A DNA stretch of 64,000 bases from CAZWVI01 sp964637165 (GTDB taxonomy: Bacteria; Planctomycetota; UBA1135). Made by a program: the position numbers and the translations under genes. Every line of letters begins with the position of its first letter. Position 1 is the stretch's first letter. Shown piece after piece: positions 42,431-51,692 of the stretch. The stretch lies in contig CAZWVI010000007.1 of assembly GCA_964637165.1 (NCBI GenBank), positions 1-64,000 on the forward strand, read 5' to 3'. Below the pieces are notes generated by a model, which was given only the letters and a program-made list of their open reading frames with translations, had not been told where the DNA came from and did not search any database.

Positions 42431-43283
42431 AGTCGGAAATTAATTGCTGGGGAGTTACTGGGTGGCATTGCGCATTCAAACCGCACCAGTGCGCAAGCAT
42501 TCCAACTAATTGATTGGCACTAATGCCCTGTTCGCGAAAGTTGGCAATGGTGGTATCGCCGTGGCGTTTAGCTAATCGCCGGCCATCTTCTCCCACCACT
42601 AATGGCACATGGGTGAATTGTGGAATAGGCCACCCCAATGCCCGATATAGAGCGATTTGCCGAGCGGTGCTTGGCAACAAGTCAGCGCCGCGTAAAACTT
42701 CAGTCACCCCTTGGCGAAAGTCATCCACAACTACCGCCAACTGATAGGCCGGTTCGTTGTCGCGTTTCCAAACGACAAAATCACCAAGTTGTCGATCGGG
42801 TTGGTAGTTGCACTTACCAACAAAACCATCGACAAAGTTGCAGGCTTGCCGGTCGAGGGCAAATCGCCAGCAATGTTCTTGGCTAATATCGACTTGCTGG
42901 TGCTTGCAAGTTTGTGGATAGATTAAACCGTCTAAAGTCTCATGCGGGGCACTGGCGGCCTGTTCGACATCTTTACGGGAACACTTACAAGGATACACTT
43001 GTGACGTGTTCTTCAAATCCTCCAGTGCGGCCTGATAAACAGCTGTGTTGTCGCGTTGGGTGAATGGACCTTCATCCCAATCTAAACCCAGCCACTGCAA
43101 ATCTTCAATTGCCGCCTGGGCCGCGCCAGTTTTAATTCGCGGCCCATCAAGGTCCTCGATGCGCAAAATTATTTCACCACCACGAGCACGGATGTCCAAC
43201 CAGGCCAACAAGAAACTGCGCGCATTACCTAGATGCAGTACTCCAGTAGGGCTTGGGGCAAGACGACCGCGAATTTTGCTCAC
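42375..43283 (-). CDS. gluQ: Glutamyl-Q tRNA(Asp) synthetase
   Basis: This truncated glutamyl-tRNA synthetase paralogue (302 aa) attaches glutamate to queuosine in tRNA-Asp. It has RLAPSPTGVLHLGN (HIGH-like) at the N-terminus, LRIEDLDGPR, zinc-binding cysteines in PCKCSR and further on, and a LAKRHGD in place of KMSKS. It lacks an anticodon-binding domain, as expected for the family. It is the last gene of comF - larC - gluQ, with ATGA overlaps. Confidence 0.93.
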   Translation of the reverse strand: MSKIRGRLAPSPTGVLHLGNARSFLLAWLDIRARGGEIILRIEDLDGPRIKTGAAQAAIEDLQWLGLDWDEGPFTQRDNTAVYQAALEDLKNTSQVYPCKCSRKDVEQAASAPHETLDGLIYPQTCKHQQVDISQEHCWRFALDRQACNFVDGFVGKCNYQPDRQLGDFVVWKRDNEPAYQLAVVVDDFRQGVTEVLRGADLLPSTARQIALYRALGWPIPQFTHVPLVVGEDGRRLAKRHGDTTIANFREQGISANQLVGMLAHWCGLNAQCHPVTPQQLISDFSLAQLPVEPAVWSGQVR

Positions 43284-44434
43284 AGCTTGTTATCTAGGGC
43301 AAGTAATTCAGCGGCCTCGCGGGGAGTTAGCCCCAGTTCGGAAGCTCGTGCACAGAGCGCATCAAATTCAGGTTTTTGAGCGCCACCGTGTTCATCGTCA
43401 CGGACCTTAAAAGGAAGATCGCCAAGAATCGTGGTTTGGCTTTCAATGCGGCGCGGACGGCGGACGCGACTACAAGTACTAACCCGCATTCCTAAAGTGC
43501 CGAGCAAGCGAAAACACAAACTTTGCACTTGTTCCAATTGGGTGGACTCCACCAAAACTACGGTCTCAAACGCCGGTCGGCCTTTTTTTGCAATCGCCGC
43601 TTGGGCAAATGCTTCAACGACCCCAGTAGTAGCATGCAAAGTGCTTAATGCGTGCCCGAGCATTTCGCCGCTAAGATCATCGACCAAACAGCGTATTTCG
43701 CTTAGCTGTTCACCACTGCCGTCCGCTTGCTCAATCCAAACGCGCAAAAAATTTGGGCACTCTTTTGAATCGCGAGTGCCGGCACCATGCCCACTTTGTT
43801 GAGGGGTTGCAGGTGGTCTCGACGAAAACTCAACTTCCCAAGCGCGCAATAAAGCGACACCGGTTGGAGTTGCGCACTCGCCCGCAAGTTCGGTACCGCA
43901 AGTTTTCATTCCTTCCAGTAACTTCAAACTACCTGGAGCTGGAATTGGCATTTGCCCGTGCGCGCAACTAACCATCCCGCTTCCCAGGGCAACAGGGCTT
44001 GCATATATCGCACTAGGATTAAGCGAGTCCAATAGCGCACACGCTCCGCAAATGTCAACTAGGGCATCAATCGCCCCGACTTCATGAAAGTGAACTTGCT
44101 CGGGAGTGGAACCATGGCATTCGGCCTCGGCCTTGGCGATAGCGGAAAAAGCAGAGAGCGCCCAAATTCGTGCCCGCTCACTCATCTTGACCACCGCAAG
44201 GATTTCCTCGACGTCGGACAAATGGCGGTGAACATGTCCCTCCTGGCTATCCACGATGAACCGTTGGCAGTCAATCGAATGTCGTTTGCAACGCTCAAGC
44301 CGCCAAGAAAATTCTTGCGGCAAGCTTTCAAGCACCTGCTCAAGGACTTCTTGTTTTGCTCCGGCATCGAGCAGCCCTGCCACCAGCATGTCGCCGGCGA
44401 CACCAGCAAACAAGTCCAAGTAGATTTGTCTCAT
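43280..44434 (-). CDS. larC: LarC, nickel-pincer cofactor metallochelatase
   Basis: LarC inserts nickel into the pyridinium pincer cofactor of lactate racemase-type enzymes. The 384-aa protein shows the DUF111 start IYLDLFAGVAGDML, HFHEVGAIDALVD near 118, and GECATPTGVALL near 180. larA, larB and larE are not in the window, so either they lie elsewhere or the protein supports another LarA-like racemase. It overlaps both neighbours by four bases (ATGA). Confidence 0.9.
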   Translation of the reverse strand: MRQIYLDLFAGVAGDMLVAGLLDAGAKQEVLEQVLESLPQEFSWRLERCKRHSIDCQRFIVDSQEGHVHRHLSDVEEILAVVKMSERARIWALSAFSAIAKAEAECHGSTPEQVHFHEVGAIDALVDICGACALLDSLNPSAIYASPVALGSGMVSCAHGQMPIPAPGSLKLLEGMKTCGTELAGECATPTGVALLRAWEVEFSSRPPATPQQSGHGAGTRDSKECPNFLRVWIEQADGSGEQLSEIRCLVDDLSGEMLGHALSTLHATTGVVEAFAQAAIAKKGRPAFETVVLVESTQLEQVQSLCFRLLGTLGMRVSTCSRVRRPRRIESQTTILGDLPFKVRDDEHGGAQKPEFDALCARASELGLTPREAAELLALDNKL

Positions 44435-45087
44435 GACAGAGATTCTACTCGGGTTAACACCAAAGCACCTACTTGTTCGACCCCGATTTCATGAAGAGCG
44501 GTGGCGCAAGCCTGCAGGGTGCTCCCTGTGGTGCAAACATCATCGACCAACCAAACTCGCCGTGGCGGCGGAATTCCGAAGTACTTAAACGCTATAAAAC
44601 TGTTGGCCAAATTTGTCCGACGATCAGCGCCACCGAGGCCTGACTGTTGCCGCCGCCAACCACGTCGTCGGAGAAAGCAGCCGCCGCCACCCCAACCAGT
44701 TTTGCTACGTAGATGCTCGGCCAAAATCGCGGCCAAATAATGCCCGCGCCAAATTCGATACTTACTTGGCGGCACCGCCAATATCGCTCCGCGTACGACA
44801 CTGCCAGTTTGCAGTAAATCAAATAGCAGTCTCTTTAATACGACCTCGCCAGGCGCACCTGCTTCTTCTTTGGCGCGAACCAACATCCGTCGCACCGCCC
44901 CCTCATGCCCAGTAATCGCCAAAACAGGCGCCACCGAAAGCAAATTGATGCGCAACTCTGGGGCTGACAAATCCGCTAAACACTCCCCGCATAAATCAGC
45001 CTCACCAAAGGCCAAAGCCTGGTCACAGGCCGGGCACGTGGGCTGAGCGAGAGCGGTTAGTAGTGGGTAAAAAGCCGACCGAAGCAC
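44431..45087 (-). CDS. comF: ComF-family phosphoribosyltransferase-like protein
   Basis: This 218-aa protein has an N-terminal zinc-ribbon-like CPAC-x(12)-CGEC at about 18-36 and a C-terminal phosphoribosyltransferase loop VDDVCTTGST. In naturally competent bacteria ComF is needed for DNA uptake; in others its role is unclear. No other competence genes are nearby. It starts the comF - larC - gluQ group. Confidence 0.87.
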   Translation of the reverse strand: MLRSAFYPLLTALAQPTCPACDQALAFGEADLCGECLADLSAPELRINLLSVAPVLAITGHEGAVRRMLVRAKEEAGAPGEVVLKRLLFDLLQTGSVVRGAILAVPPSKYRIWRGHYLAAILAEHLRSKTGWGGGGCFLRRRGWRRQQSGLGGADRRTNLANSFIAFKYFGIPPPRRVWLVDDVCTTGSTLQACATALHEIGVEQVGALVLTRVESLS

Positions 45088-45144
45088 AGTTAAATAGACG
45101 AATGGCCGAGGAATACCTTACGCAGGTTTTCTAAATCATAGTCT

Positions 45145-45705
45145 TTATCTGGCTCTAAACAGCCTGGAAGGGTTTTCCTTAATCCCCACCGCCTTTCTCA
45201 CCTTTGCAACATAACCTTCCAAGGTTTCATCACCACTTGGAGACACGCCAAACAATTCACCGACATCGCGGGTCAGACTAATGTGGTTCTCAAAATCGAA
45301 AGGGTGTTGCAGTAGATGATTTCTCAAGTAGTGACGCAATTTGGCGGCGACTAATTTCTTCAAGATTACCAAAAAAATTATGGCAGTCAAAAATTCGGAG
45401 GCCAGTCCAATCAATATTAAATTAGGCACAGTTAGCTGTGGCCATTGAAAAGCCGCCAACAGACATGCCGAACCACCCACAAAGAAAATCGCCGCCATTT
45501 GGCCGCGTGCTTTGGCTTGGACTGCATCACGCAAGACTCCCAAACTATTAGCAGCAGTACCAAAAACGGCCGCCACTCGATAGCTTGGCCGACCGCGCCC
45601 AACCGAAGTGAACAACAACAAACCGGTGAAAATATAGGCGACGAAACCTAAAACCACAAAGTCTTGGTTCCACATCTGAACAGCGGTCACGGGGAGTTCC
45701 TGCAC
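45145..45705 (-). CDS. Membrane protein of unknown function
   Basis: This protein is up to 186 aa, or 176 aa if started at the ATG at 45675. It has about three hydrophobic segments (near 17-35, 68-85 and 92-112), followed by a basic, hydrophilic C-terminal domain of about 65 residues (LRHYLRNHLLQHP onward) probably in the cytoplasm. I do not recognise a family. It lies 57 bp upstream of comF on the same strand and divergent from the molybdenum hydroxylase genes. Confidence 0.6.
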   Translation of the reverse strand: MQELPVTAVQMWNQDFVVLGFVAYIFTGLLLFTSVGRGRPSYRVAAVFGTAANSLGVLRDAVQAKARGQMAAIFFVGGSACLLAAFQWPQLTVPNLILIGLASEFLTAIIFLVILKKLVAAKLRHYLRNHLLQHPFDFENHISLTRDVGELFGVSPSGDETLEGYVAKVRKAVGIKENPSRLFRAR

Positions 45706-45734
45706 CTCCCCATCTTATGACGGCCGGGCCACCT

Positions 45735-45740
45735 TACAAT
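45735..45740 (+). promoter_or_regulatory. Putative -10 of the molybdenum hydroxylase operon (leaderless)
   Basis: TACAAT followed by CTA ends 7 nt before the ATG at 45748, so a leaderless transcript is likely. The motif TACAATCTA is close to TATAATCTA at 14449 and TTAATCTA before the 54835 gene. Confidence 0.45.
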
Positions 45741-45747
45741 CTAGCCA

Positions 45748-46275
45748 ATGCGGGTTTACCATCTTCGCGTCAACGGCGACCAAGTGCAGGTCGCCGCCCC
45801 TGAGCACTGGACCTTACTTGAGGTCTTGCGTTACCAACTTCACCTCACCGGCAGCAAACAAGGCTGCGACAAAGGTGATTGTGGCGCGTGCACGGTTTTA
45901 ATTGATGGTGAGCCGGAACTTGCCTGCCTGGTCCTACCCGCCACCGTCGAGGGCAAGGACATTCTGACGATTGAGGGTTTGGCCGCCGCCCACCTGAGTG
46001 ACGGCATCCAAGGTGCCAACTGCGCCAGCGGCAGCCACGCCGCCCATCCAATTCAGGAATCTTTTGATGCCAAAGGCGCTCTCCAATGTGGCTTCTGCCA
46101 GCCGGGGATTATGCTTAGCGCAAAATCCTTGCTGGACAAAAACGCCAATCCAAATCGCCAAGAAATTAAAGGGTCCATCAGCGGTAATTTATGTCGCTGC
46201 ACTGGCTACAAACAAATTTACGATGCGATTGAAGATGCTGGGCAACAACTGCGCGGCGAGGAGGAGCAAGTTTAA
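45748..46275 (+). CDS. Molybdenum hydroxylase [2Fe-2S] subunit (4-hydroxybenzoyl-CoA reductase gamma-like)
   Basis: This small iron-sulfur subunit (175 aa) passes electrons between the Mo and flavin subunits. The plant-type cluster cysteines are in GCDKGDCGACTVLIDGEPELAC, in segments of the form C-x(4)-C-x(2)-C-x(n)-C. The second cluster uses CGFC and CRCTGY. An insert of about 15 residues (around GANCASGSHAAHPIQ) precedes the second cluster. It is the first gene of a gamma-alpha-beta operon and overlaps the next start (TAATG). Confidence 0.92.
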   Translation: MRVYHLRVNGDQVQVAAPEHWTLLEVLRYQLHLTGSKQGCDKGDCGACTVLIDGEPELACLVLPATVEGKDILTIEGLAAAHLSDGIQGANCASGSHAAHPIQESFDAKGALQCGFCQPGIMLSAKSLLDKNANPNRQEIKGSISGNLCRCTGYKQIYDAIEDAGQQLRGEEEQV

Positions 46276-48596
46276 TGGCCGCCCGAGATCTTCATGGTGC
46301 CGATGCCCCGTGGGACGCGTTTCAAGTAGTTGGAAAACGCCACCGCAAGTTGGAAGGCATGGACAAGGCTACTGGCCGCGCAATTTACGCCGACGATATT
46401 TCATTTCCGGGAATGTTGCACGCCAAAACTTTGCGTAGTCCGCATTCGCATGCGTTAATTAAATCAATCGACACTTCTAAGGCCGAAGCTCTCGCTGGTG
46501 TTCACGGAGTTTTAATTGGCCGTGAATTGCCAATTAAGTATGGCGTGATTCCATGGACGCAAGACGAGAACGTTCTAGCGACCGACAAGGTGCGTTTTAT
46601 CGGCGATGAAATTGCCGCGGTTGCGGCCATTGACGAAGACACTGCTAATCGGGCGTTGGAGTTAATCGAAGTTGATTATGAAATTTTGCCTGCCTACTAC
46701 GACCCTGAAGAAGCCTTAGCAAATTCAGAACATCCGATTAATGAAGCGCGCCCTGGCAAGGGCAACATTAGCAAACAGGTGTTACTAGAGTTTGGTGATG
46801 TCGAGGCGGCGGCCAAAGCTGCGCACCTAGTTTCTGAAGAAGATTACTTTTTCCATTCCACCACCCACGCGGCCATTGAACCGCATTGCGCAGTCGCACA
46901 ATCCACTCCCGCTGGGCTATTAACGCTGTGGTCGAGCACCCAAATAACCCACTACATGCACCGTGCCCTGAGCCGCGTTCTAGAAATGCAGCCTGAGCAC
47001 ATCCGCGTGATACAACCATGTCTTGGTGGTGCATTCGGTGGCAAGTCGGACCCCTTCCCACTTGAATTCATAGTTTCTGCTTTGGCGCGAAAGACTGGCC
47101 GACCAGTCAAAATGTTGTGGACCCGGGAAGAAGTTTTTTATGCCCACCGTGGTCGTCATGCCATGAAAATGCATTACCGCACATCGACTAATGCGGAAGG
47201 GTTAATTAGCGGAGTCGATGCAAAAATCCTTATCGATGGTGGTAGTTACTCAAGCTTTGGACTAGTTACTACTTACTACTCTGGCCAATTACTCACCGGT
47301 CCTTACGACTTTCCTAGTTATCGTTTTGATTCCACTCGGGTGTTTACCAACAAACCACCTTGTGGTCCCAAGCGCGGCCACGGTTCGGTGCAACCACGCT
47401 TCGCATTCGAATCGCAACTCGATGAAATTGCCGCCAAGCTTAAGCTCGACCCAATTGAAATTCGTCGCCGCAATTTATTAAGCGACCACACCACCACTGT
47501 TAACGGCCAACGTATTACTTCAAATGGCATTACCGACTGTTTGAATTCTGTTGAGGCCGCCAGTGATTGGAAGAGCCGCCGCGGCAACTTAGAACTTGGT
47601 CATGGACTTGGCGTTGCCGCTTCTATGTATATTTCCGGCACCAACTATCCGGTTTATCCTAATGAAATGCCGCAAGCGGGGATTCAGCTTAAAGTAGACC
47701 GCTCTGGCGTGGTCACCATTTTCACCGGTAGCAACGACATTGGCCAGGGTTCAAACTCGATGGCGGCCTATATTGTGGCCGAAGAACTTGGGCTCGAATT
47801 GGATGTGATCCGAGTGGTCGCCGCCGACACCGACCTCTGCCCGGTGGACCTTGGCGCCTATTCAAGCCGCGTCACCTTTATGGTTGGCAATGCTTGCATC
47901 GATGCCGCGCGCAAATTACGTGAACAAATTGTTGCAGCGGTTGCCGAAGAATGGCAAGTTGAAGCTAAGCGAGTACGCATGATGGGCGGCAAAGTGTTCG
48001 ACCTTGAAGATGGCGAGCGAGTCATTGCCATGCGCGAGGCTTTCCAAATCGCTGAATGTAAATTTGACACACTTGGTGCAACTGGTTCTTACAACACCCC
48101 AACTCTTGGCGGCGACTATCGTGGCGGCAGCATCGGCGCTTCGCCGGCCTATTCCTTTACCGCTCACGTAGCGGAAGTAAAAGTGGACATTGAGACTGGC
48201 CACATCGATTGCAAAAAAGTTTGGATCGCCCATGATTGTGGCCGTGCTTTAAACCCGATGTTAGTTGAAGGCCAGATGGAAGGTTCTGCTTATATGGGCG
48301 TTGCCGAGGCCTTGATGGAATCGCACGAGCTCAACCGCTATGGATTACATTCCGGCCCTAGCTTGCTCGACTATCGAATCCCGACTGCTTGCGACACCCC
48401 CGAACTTGAATCATTAATTGTCGAGAGCATTGACCCTGAAGGACCTTACGGGGCCAAGGAAGCTGGTGAAGGTCCGCTGCACCCGGCAATTCCAGCCATC
48501 GCTAATGCTGTTTATGACGCGGTTGGCATTCGTTTGCGTGAACTTCCGTTTACTCCTGGCAAAGTTCTGCGCGCCTTGGAGGATCAATCATGCTGA
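46275..48596 (+). CDS. Molybdenum hydroxylase large (molybdopterin) subunit
   Basis: This 773-aa xanthine-oxidase-family catalytic subunit has the N-terminal substrate-side domain starting VVGKRHRKLEGMDKATG, the molybdopterin-binding GGAFGGKSDPF near 255, and the C-terminal KEAGEGP with the catalytic glutamate near 735. Substrate cannot be assigned directly, but the partner beta subunit's extra iron-sulfur loop points to 4-hydroxybenzoyl-CoA reductase-like enzymes. It needs molybdenum cofactor, for which moaA is encoded at 12.6 kb. It overlaps the beta gene by 7 bp. Confidence 0.92.
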   Translation: MAARDLHGADAPWDAFQVVGKRHRKLEGMDKATGRAIYADDISFPGMLHAKTLRSPHSHALIKSIDTSKAEALAGVHGVLIGRELPIKYGVIPWTQDENVLATDKVRFIGDEIAAVAAIDEDTANRALELIEVDYEILPAYYDPEEALANSEHPINEARPGKGNISKQVLLEFGDVEAAAKAAHLVSEEDYFFHSTTHAAIEPHCAVAQSTPAGLLTLWSSTQITHYMHRALSRVLEMQPEHIRVIQPCLGGAFGGKSDPFPLEFIVSALARKTGRPVKMLWTREEVFYAHRGRHAMKMHYRTSTNAEGLISGVDAKILIDGGSYSSFGLVTTYYSGQLLTGPYDFPSYRFDSTRVFTNKPPCGPKRGHGSVQPRFAFESQLDEIAAKLKLDPIEIRRRNLLSDHTTTVNGQRITSNGITDCLNSVEAASDWKSRRGNLELGHGLGVAASMYISGTNYPVYPNEMPQAGIQLKVDRSGVVTIFTGSNDIGQGSNSMAAYIVAEELGLELDVIRVVAADTDLCPVDLGAYSSRVTFMVGNACIDAARKLREQIVAAVAEEWQVEAKRVRMMGGKVFDLEDGERVIAMREAFQIAECKFDTLGATGSYNTPTLGGDYRGGSIGASPAYSFTAHVAEVKVDIETGHIDCKKVWIAHDCGRALNPMLVEGQMEGSAYMGVAEALMESHELNRYGLHSGPSLLDYRIPTACDTPELESLIVESIDPEGPYGAKEAGEGPLHPAIPAIANAVYDAVGIRLRELPFTPGKVLRALEDQSC

Positions 48597-49579
48597 GATT
48601 ACCCAAGTTTAAAGTTGAGTACCCGGCCACCGTTAATGAGGTAGTCAACCTTTTAAGCCAGCATGGCGATTGCGCAATGCTGATGTCGGGCGGCACTGAT
48701 TTATTGCCGAACCTAAAACACCGGCTACACGAACCAGAAGTTGTAATCGCACTTGGTGGTGTTGTTGAATTAAGAGGTATTTCCAAGAGTGGCGACGGCG
48801 ATTTATGTATTGGCGCAAGCACTCCCTTAGTGGATGTCGCCGACTCTGAATTAATTCAAAGCCAAGCCAAAGTGTTGGCAGAAGCGGTGCAGCAAATTGC
48901 TGGCCCGCAACTGCGTAACATGGGCACGATTGGCGGGAATGTAATGCTTGACACTCGTTGTCAGTGGATTAACCAAACTTATTTTTGGCGTAAGTCTCTT
49001 GGCTTCTGTCTTAAAAAAGATGGCACGCTTTGTCATGTTATCGAGGGAGGAAAAAAATGTGTTGCTGCGGCGAGCAATGATTCCGCACCCGCTTTAATGT
49101 GCCTTAACGCAATTCTTCACTTCATCACACCTAGTGGCGAAGAGCAAATTCCGATTCGCGAATTATGGGACAAAGACGGTACTTGGAACAAAAAAGTAAG
49201 CCGCCAACATTTGCTGTGCCAAATCCGCATCCCGGCCAAGGAGTTGAGTCAAAATGGCGCATACCTAAAACTGCGTGAGCGTAATTCAATTGACTTTCCA
49301 CAATTAGGAGTCGCAGTGAGTGGCAGGCTAGATGGAAAGGTAATTAATAGTTTGGAGATTTGCCTGGTTGCTTTAGGTCCACGGCCGGTAGTTATGAAGA
49401 AAACAACTGAGACCTTTGGTGGTTTAGACCCACATTCGAATGAATTTGAATCACAGTTAGCAAAATTTTGTGCAAAGCAAAAAGTTCGCCCACTGCCAAA
49501 TATTCCTGGTGATTGCGACTACCGCAAAAAAATGGTCGCCGTCTATTTACGCAGAGCTGTGATTAAAGCACTTCAATAG
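48590..49579 (+). CDS. FAD subunit with extra [4Fe-4S] loop (4-hydroxybenzoyl-CoA reductase beta-like)
   Basis: This FAD-binding subunit (329 aa) has MSGGTDLLPNLK near 32-43 and TIGGNVMLDTR near 113-123. An insertion carries four cysteines at 124, 140, 148 and 157 (spacing 16, 8, 9). This loop is absent from xanthine dehydrogenases and CO dehydrogenases. In the Thauera 4-hydroxybenzoyl-CoA reductase beta subunit it binds a [4Fe-4S] cluster with, as I remember, the same spacing. The subunit would shuttle low-potential electrons for reductive dehydroxylation. Its 3' end overlaps the convergent FG-GAP gene by 17 bp. Confidence 0.88.
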   Translation: MLRLPKFKVEYPATVNEVVNLLSQHGDCAMLMSGGTDLLPNLKHRLHEPEVVIALGGVVELRGISKSGDGDLCIGASTPLVDVADSELIQSQAKVLAEAVQQIAGPQLRNMGTIGGNVMLDTRCQWINQTYFWRKSLGFCLKKDGTLCHVIEGGKKCVAAASNDSAPALMCLNAILHFITPSGEEQIPIRELWDKDGTWNKKVSRQHLLCQIRIPAKELSQNGAYLKLRERNSIDFPQLGVAVSGRLDGKVINSLEICLVALGPRPVVMKKTTETFGGLDPHSNEFESQLAKFCAKQKVRPLPNIPGDCDYRKKMVAVYLRRAVIKALQ

Positions 49580-51146
49580 CGACTAAGTTACTTACTGTAC
49601 TAGTCGACAATTCAACAGCTTGCAAATAAAGTCGGCGACCTTGCAGGTTCGTTGGGGCGGTAAACCAAACATGGGCTGCGCCACTTGCGTCATTAACTAC
49701 ATTTGCAAAATTTGCTGGCGTACTTTGTTTGAGATCGACGCTTAACGGGAAGTGACTAGCGCCACTTGGTGACAGCCACGTCCCAATATGGGTATTGCCT
49801 AAAATTTTGGTGGTGGCACCCGGTCGACCGCCGGAAATCGCAATTTCTTTGCTCGATCCAGCCGGCATTTTGCGCGGAGCAGCAAGTACGTATTGCCACA
49901 TTAAAAACACTCGCGCCGCACCTTGCCGATCGGAGCCGGCATTGCGTGCGCCGACAATTAAATCTACGATGCCATCGTTGTTTAGATCACCAGCATTGGA
50001 AACGCTGTAACCTAAATTGTCATAGTCGGTGCGGCCGTTAAAGGTGTAAAGAACTTGGCCGGTGGCGCCTGAGAAAACGCGGACGATTCCCGATTTGTCC
50101 CCGAAATTATCATCCATGTATGCGCCTGCGGCGAGATCGGCGTGGCCATCGCCGTCAATGTCGCCCAAGGTGGTGCACGACTTGGAAAACCAGTCGTAGG
50201 AATCTTCGCCGTGGATGGCTAGCAATTGACTGAAATCGGCGCCAGAATAAACAAACATCGTGCCATTTTTAAGTTTGCCGGCGGCGCTGTTGCGATAGGC
50301 GCCAATAAGGATGTCGGGTACACCATCGGCGTTTACATCGCCAGCGGCATCGCAAATGGTGCCGAACCAGGAACCATTTGGACCATCCCATTGATGAAGA
50401 ATAGATGCGTCCTTACCCGAATAGAGTCGCACCATTCCCGAATCAAGGCCATTGTTATCATCGCCCTTTGCTCCCACCAGAAAGTCTGGGGTTCCATCTA
50501 AGTTTATGTCGCCAGGTCCTCCAACAAATTTCCCGAACCAATCAAAGTCGTCGTCGCCAAGAACTGTGTGCAAGAGTTTTCCATTGCGACCTGAAAAAAC
50601 TTGCGCGTAACCGGGCCCTGGTAAGTTGGCATCTGACTGCACGCCCCCAACGATGAAATCTGGTATTGCATCGTTATCGATATCGCCAATGCTTACGAAT
50701 GATTGTCCAAAGAAGTCATGGGCCTGATGCCCGAAGAGTTCCGCTAACACATTTCCACTGCGCCCTGAGTAAATGGTTAACTTACCGGCATTTTCTGCCG
50801 CCGTGTCATCGGCCTTGGCGGCAATGCCGAAGTCGTCGTAACCATCTTGGTTAAGGTCGCCGAGTTCATTTACGTAGGCGCCGAACAAATCATTATCCGC
50901 TTGACCGTAGTAAACGAACATCTCGCTGGCATCTTTACCAGAAATTACTTTGGCCTGACCTTCTTCAATAAATTGGTGGGAGTAGAACTTGGCGCCAACA
51001 ATTAAATCAGGCCAACCGTCGGCGTTTACATCGCCAGCCGCTGACACACTGCTTCCTAGGCGACCATCAGGGGCATCACCCTCAAGGTCGAGATAGAGTT
51101 TTTGCGGAAGTACCGCAGCACCCAGTAAAACACCTACCGCCAGCAT
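49563..51146 (-). CDS. Secreted FG-GAP (integrin-like beta-propeller) repeat protein
   Basis: This 527-aa protein has a short N-terminal signal peptide and seven FG-GAP blades. Each ends in a calcium-binding DxNxDGxxD followed by an (I/L)VGA-type strand, for example DVNADGWPDLIVGA and DLNNDGIVDLIVGA. A C-terminal beta domain of about 110 residues (from about 418) follows and looks like the immunoglobulin-like tail seen in many planctomycete surface proteins. A seven-bladed extracellular propeller is predicted; ligand and function are unknown. It lies 18 bp downstream of ogt. Confidence 0.88.
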   Translation of the reverse strand: MLAVGVLLGAAVLPQKLYLDLEGDAPDGRLGSSVSAAGDVNADGWPDLIVGAKFYSHQFIEEGQAKVISGKDASEMFVYYGQADNDLFGAYVNELGDLNQDGYDDFGIAAKADDTAAENAGKLTIYSGRSGNVLAELFGHQAHDFFGQSFVSIGDIDNDAIPDFIVGGVQSDANLPGPGYAQVFSGRNGKLLHTVLGDDDFDWFGKFVGGPGDINLDGTPDFLVGAKGDDNNGLDSGMVRLYSGKDASILHQWDGPNGSWFGTICDAAGDVNADGVPDILIGAYRNSAAGKLKNGTMFVYSGADFSQLLAIHGEDSYDWFSKSCTTLGDIDGDGHADLAAGAYMDDNFGDKSGIVRVFSGATGQVLYTFNGRTDYDNLGYSVSNAGDLNNDGIVDLIVGARNAGSDRQGAARVFLMWQYVLAAPRKMPAGSSKEIAISGGRPGATTKILGNTHIGTWLSPSGASHFPLSVDLKQSTPANFANVVNDASGAAHVWFTAPTNLQGRRLYLQAVELSTSTVSNLVAIEVL

Positions 51147-51164
51147 TGCAACATTCTAACACAT

Positions 51165-51692
51165 TTAAAACATGCCTAAGTTGAAGAGGTTGTTCTCCAG
51201 CAGCAGTAGGCGTTTTTTGAGGCTGAGGCCGCCGGCGTAGCCGGTGAGTTGGTGGTTTTGGCCAATTACTCGGTGGCAGGGCACGATGAATGAAATGGCG
51301 TTGGCGCCATTTGCGGAGCCGAACGCGCGGACTGCATTGGGGCTACCGATTGCGTTGGCGAGCTGGGCATAACTGCGAATTTCACCATAAGGGATTTTCA
51401 ACAACTGCTCCCACACGGATATTTGAAAATCAGAACCGATAAATTTTATTGGTAGCTGGAATTCGCGGAGCTCGCCCAGCGCGTAAGCATTTATTTGCGC
51501 AAGGCATTCCTCGATAATTGGCGAGGTGCCTTCTGTAAACTGACGACCACTCAATTGCTGAACGCGAGAGTCAATTTGCCTGCGCAGTTTGCGATATCGA
51601 TGATCCGCCATGCAGATTTGGTCATCAATCTCGCCAATAATTAATTCGCCTAGCTCAGACTTAACTAATTGAACCTTAATTGGTTCAAGCAT
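51165..51692 (-). CDS. ogt: Methylated-DNA-protein-cysteine methyltransferase
   Basis: This suicide DNA-repair enzyme removes alkyl groups from O6-guanine. It is 175 aa from ATG 51692, which overlaps the guaA stop (TAATG); a longer frame to 51701 is less likely. The active-site IVPCHRVIG lies near residue 142, with GSPNAVRAFGSANGANA before it and YAGGLSLKK after it. It is co-transcribed with guaA by position. Confidence 0.93.
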   Translation of the reverse strand: MLEPIKVQLVKSELGELIIGEIDDQICMADHRYRKLRRQIDSRVQQLSGRQFTEGTSPIIEECLAQINAYALGELREFQLPIKFIGSDFQISVWEQLLKIPYGEIRSYAQLANAIGSPNAVRAFGSANGANAISFIVPCHRVIGQNHQLTGYAGGLSLKKRLLLLENNLFNLGMF

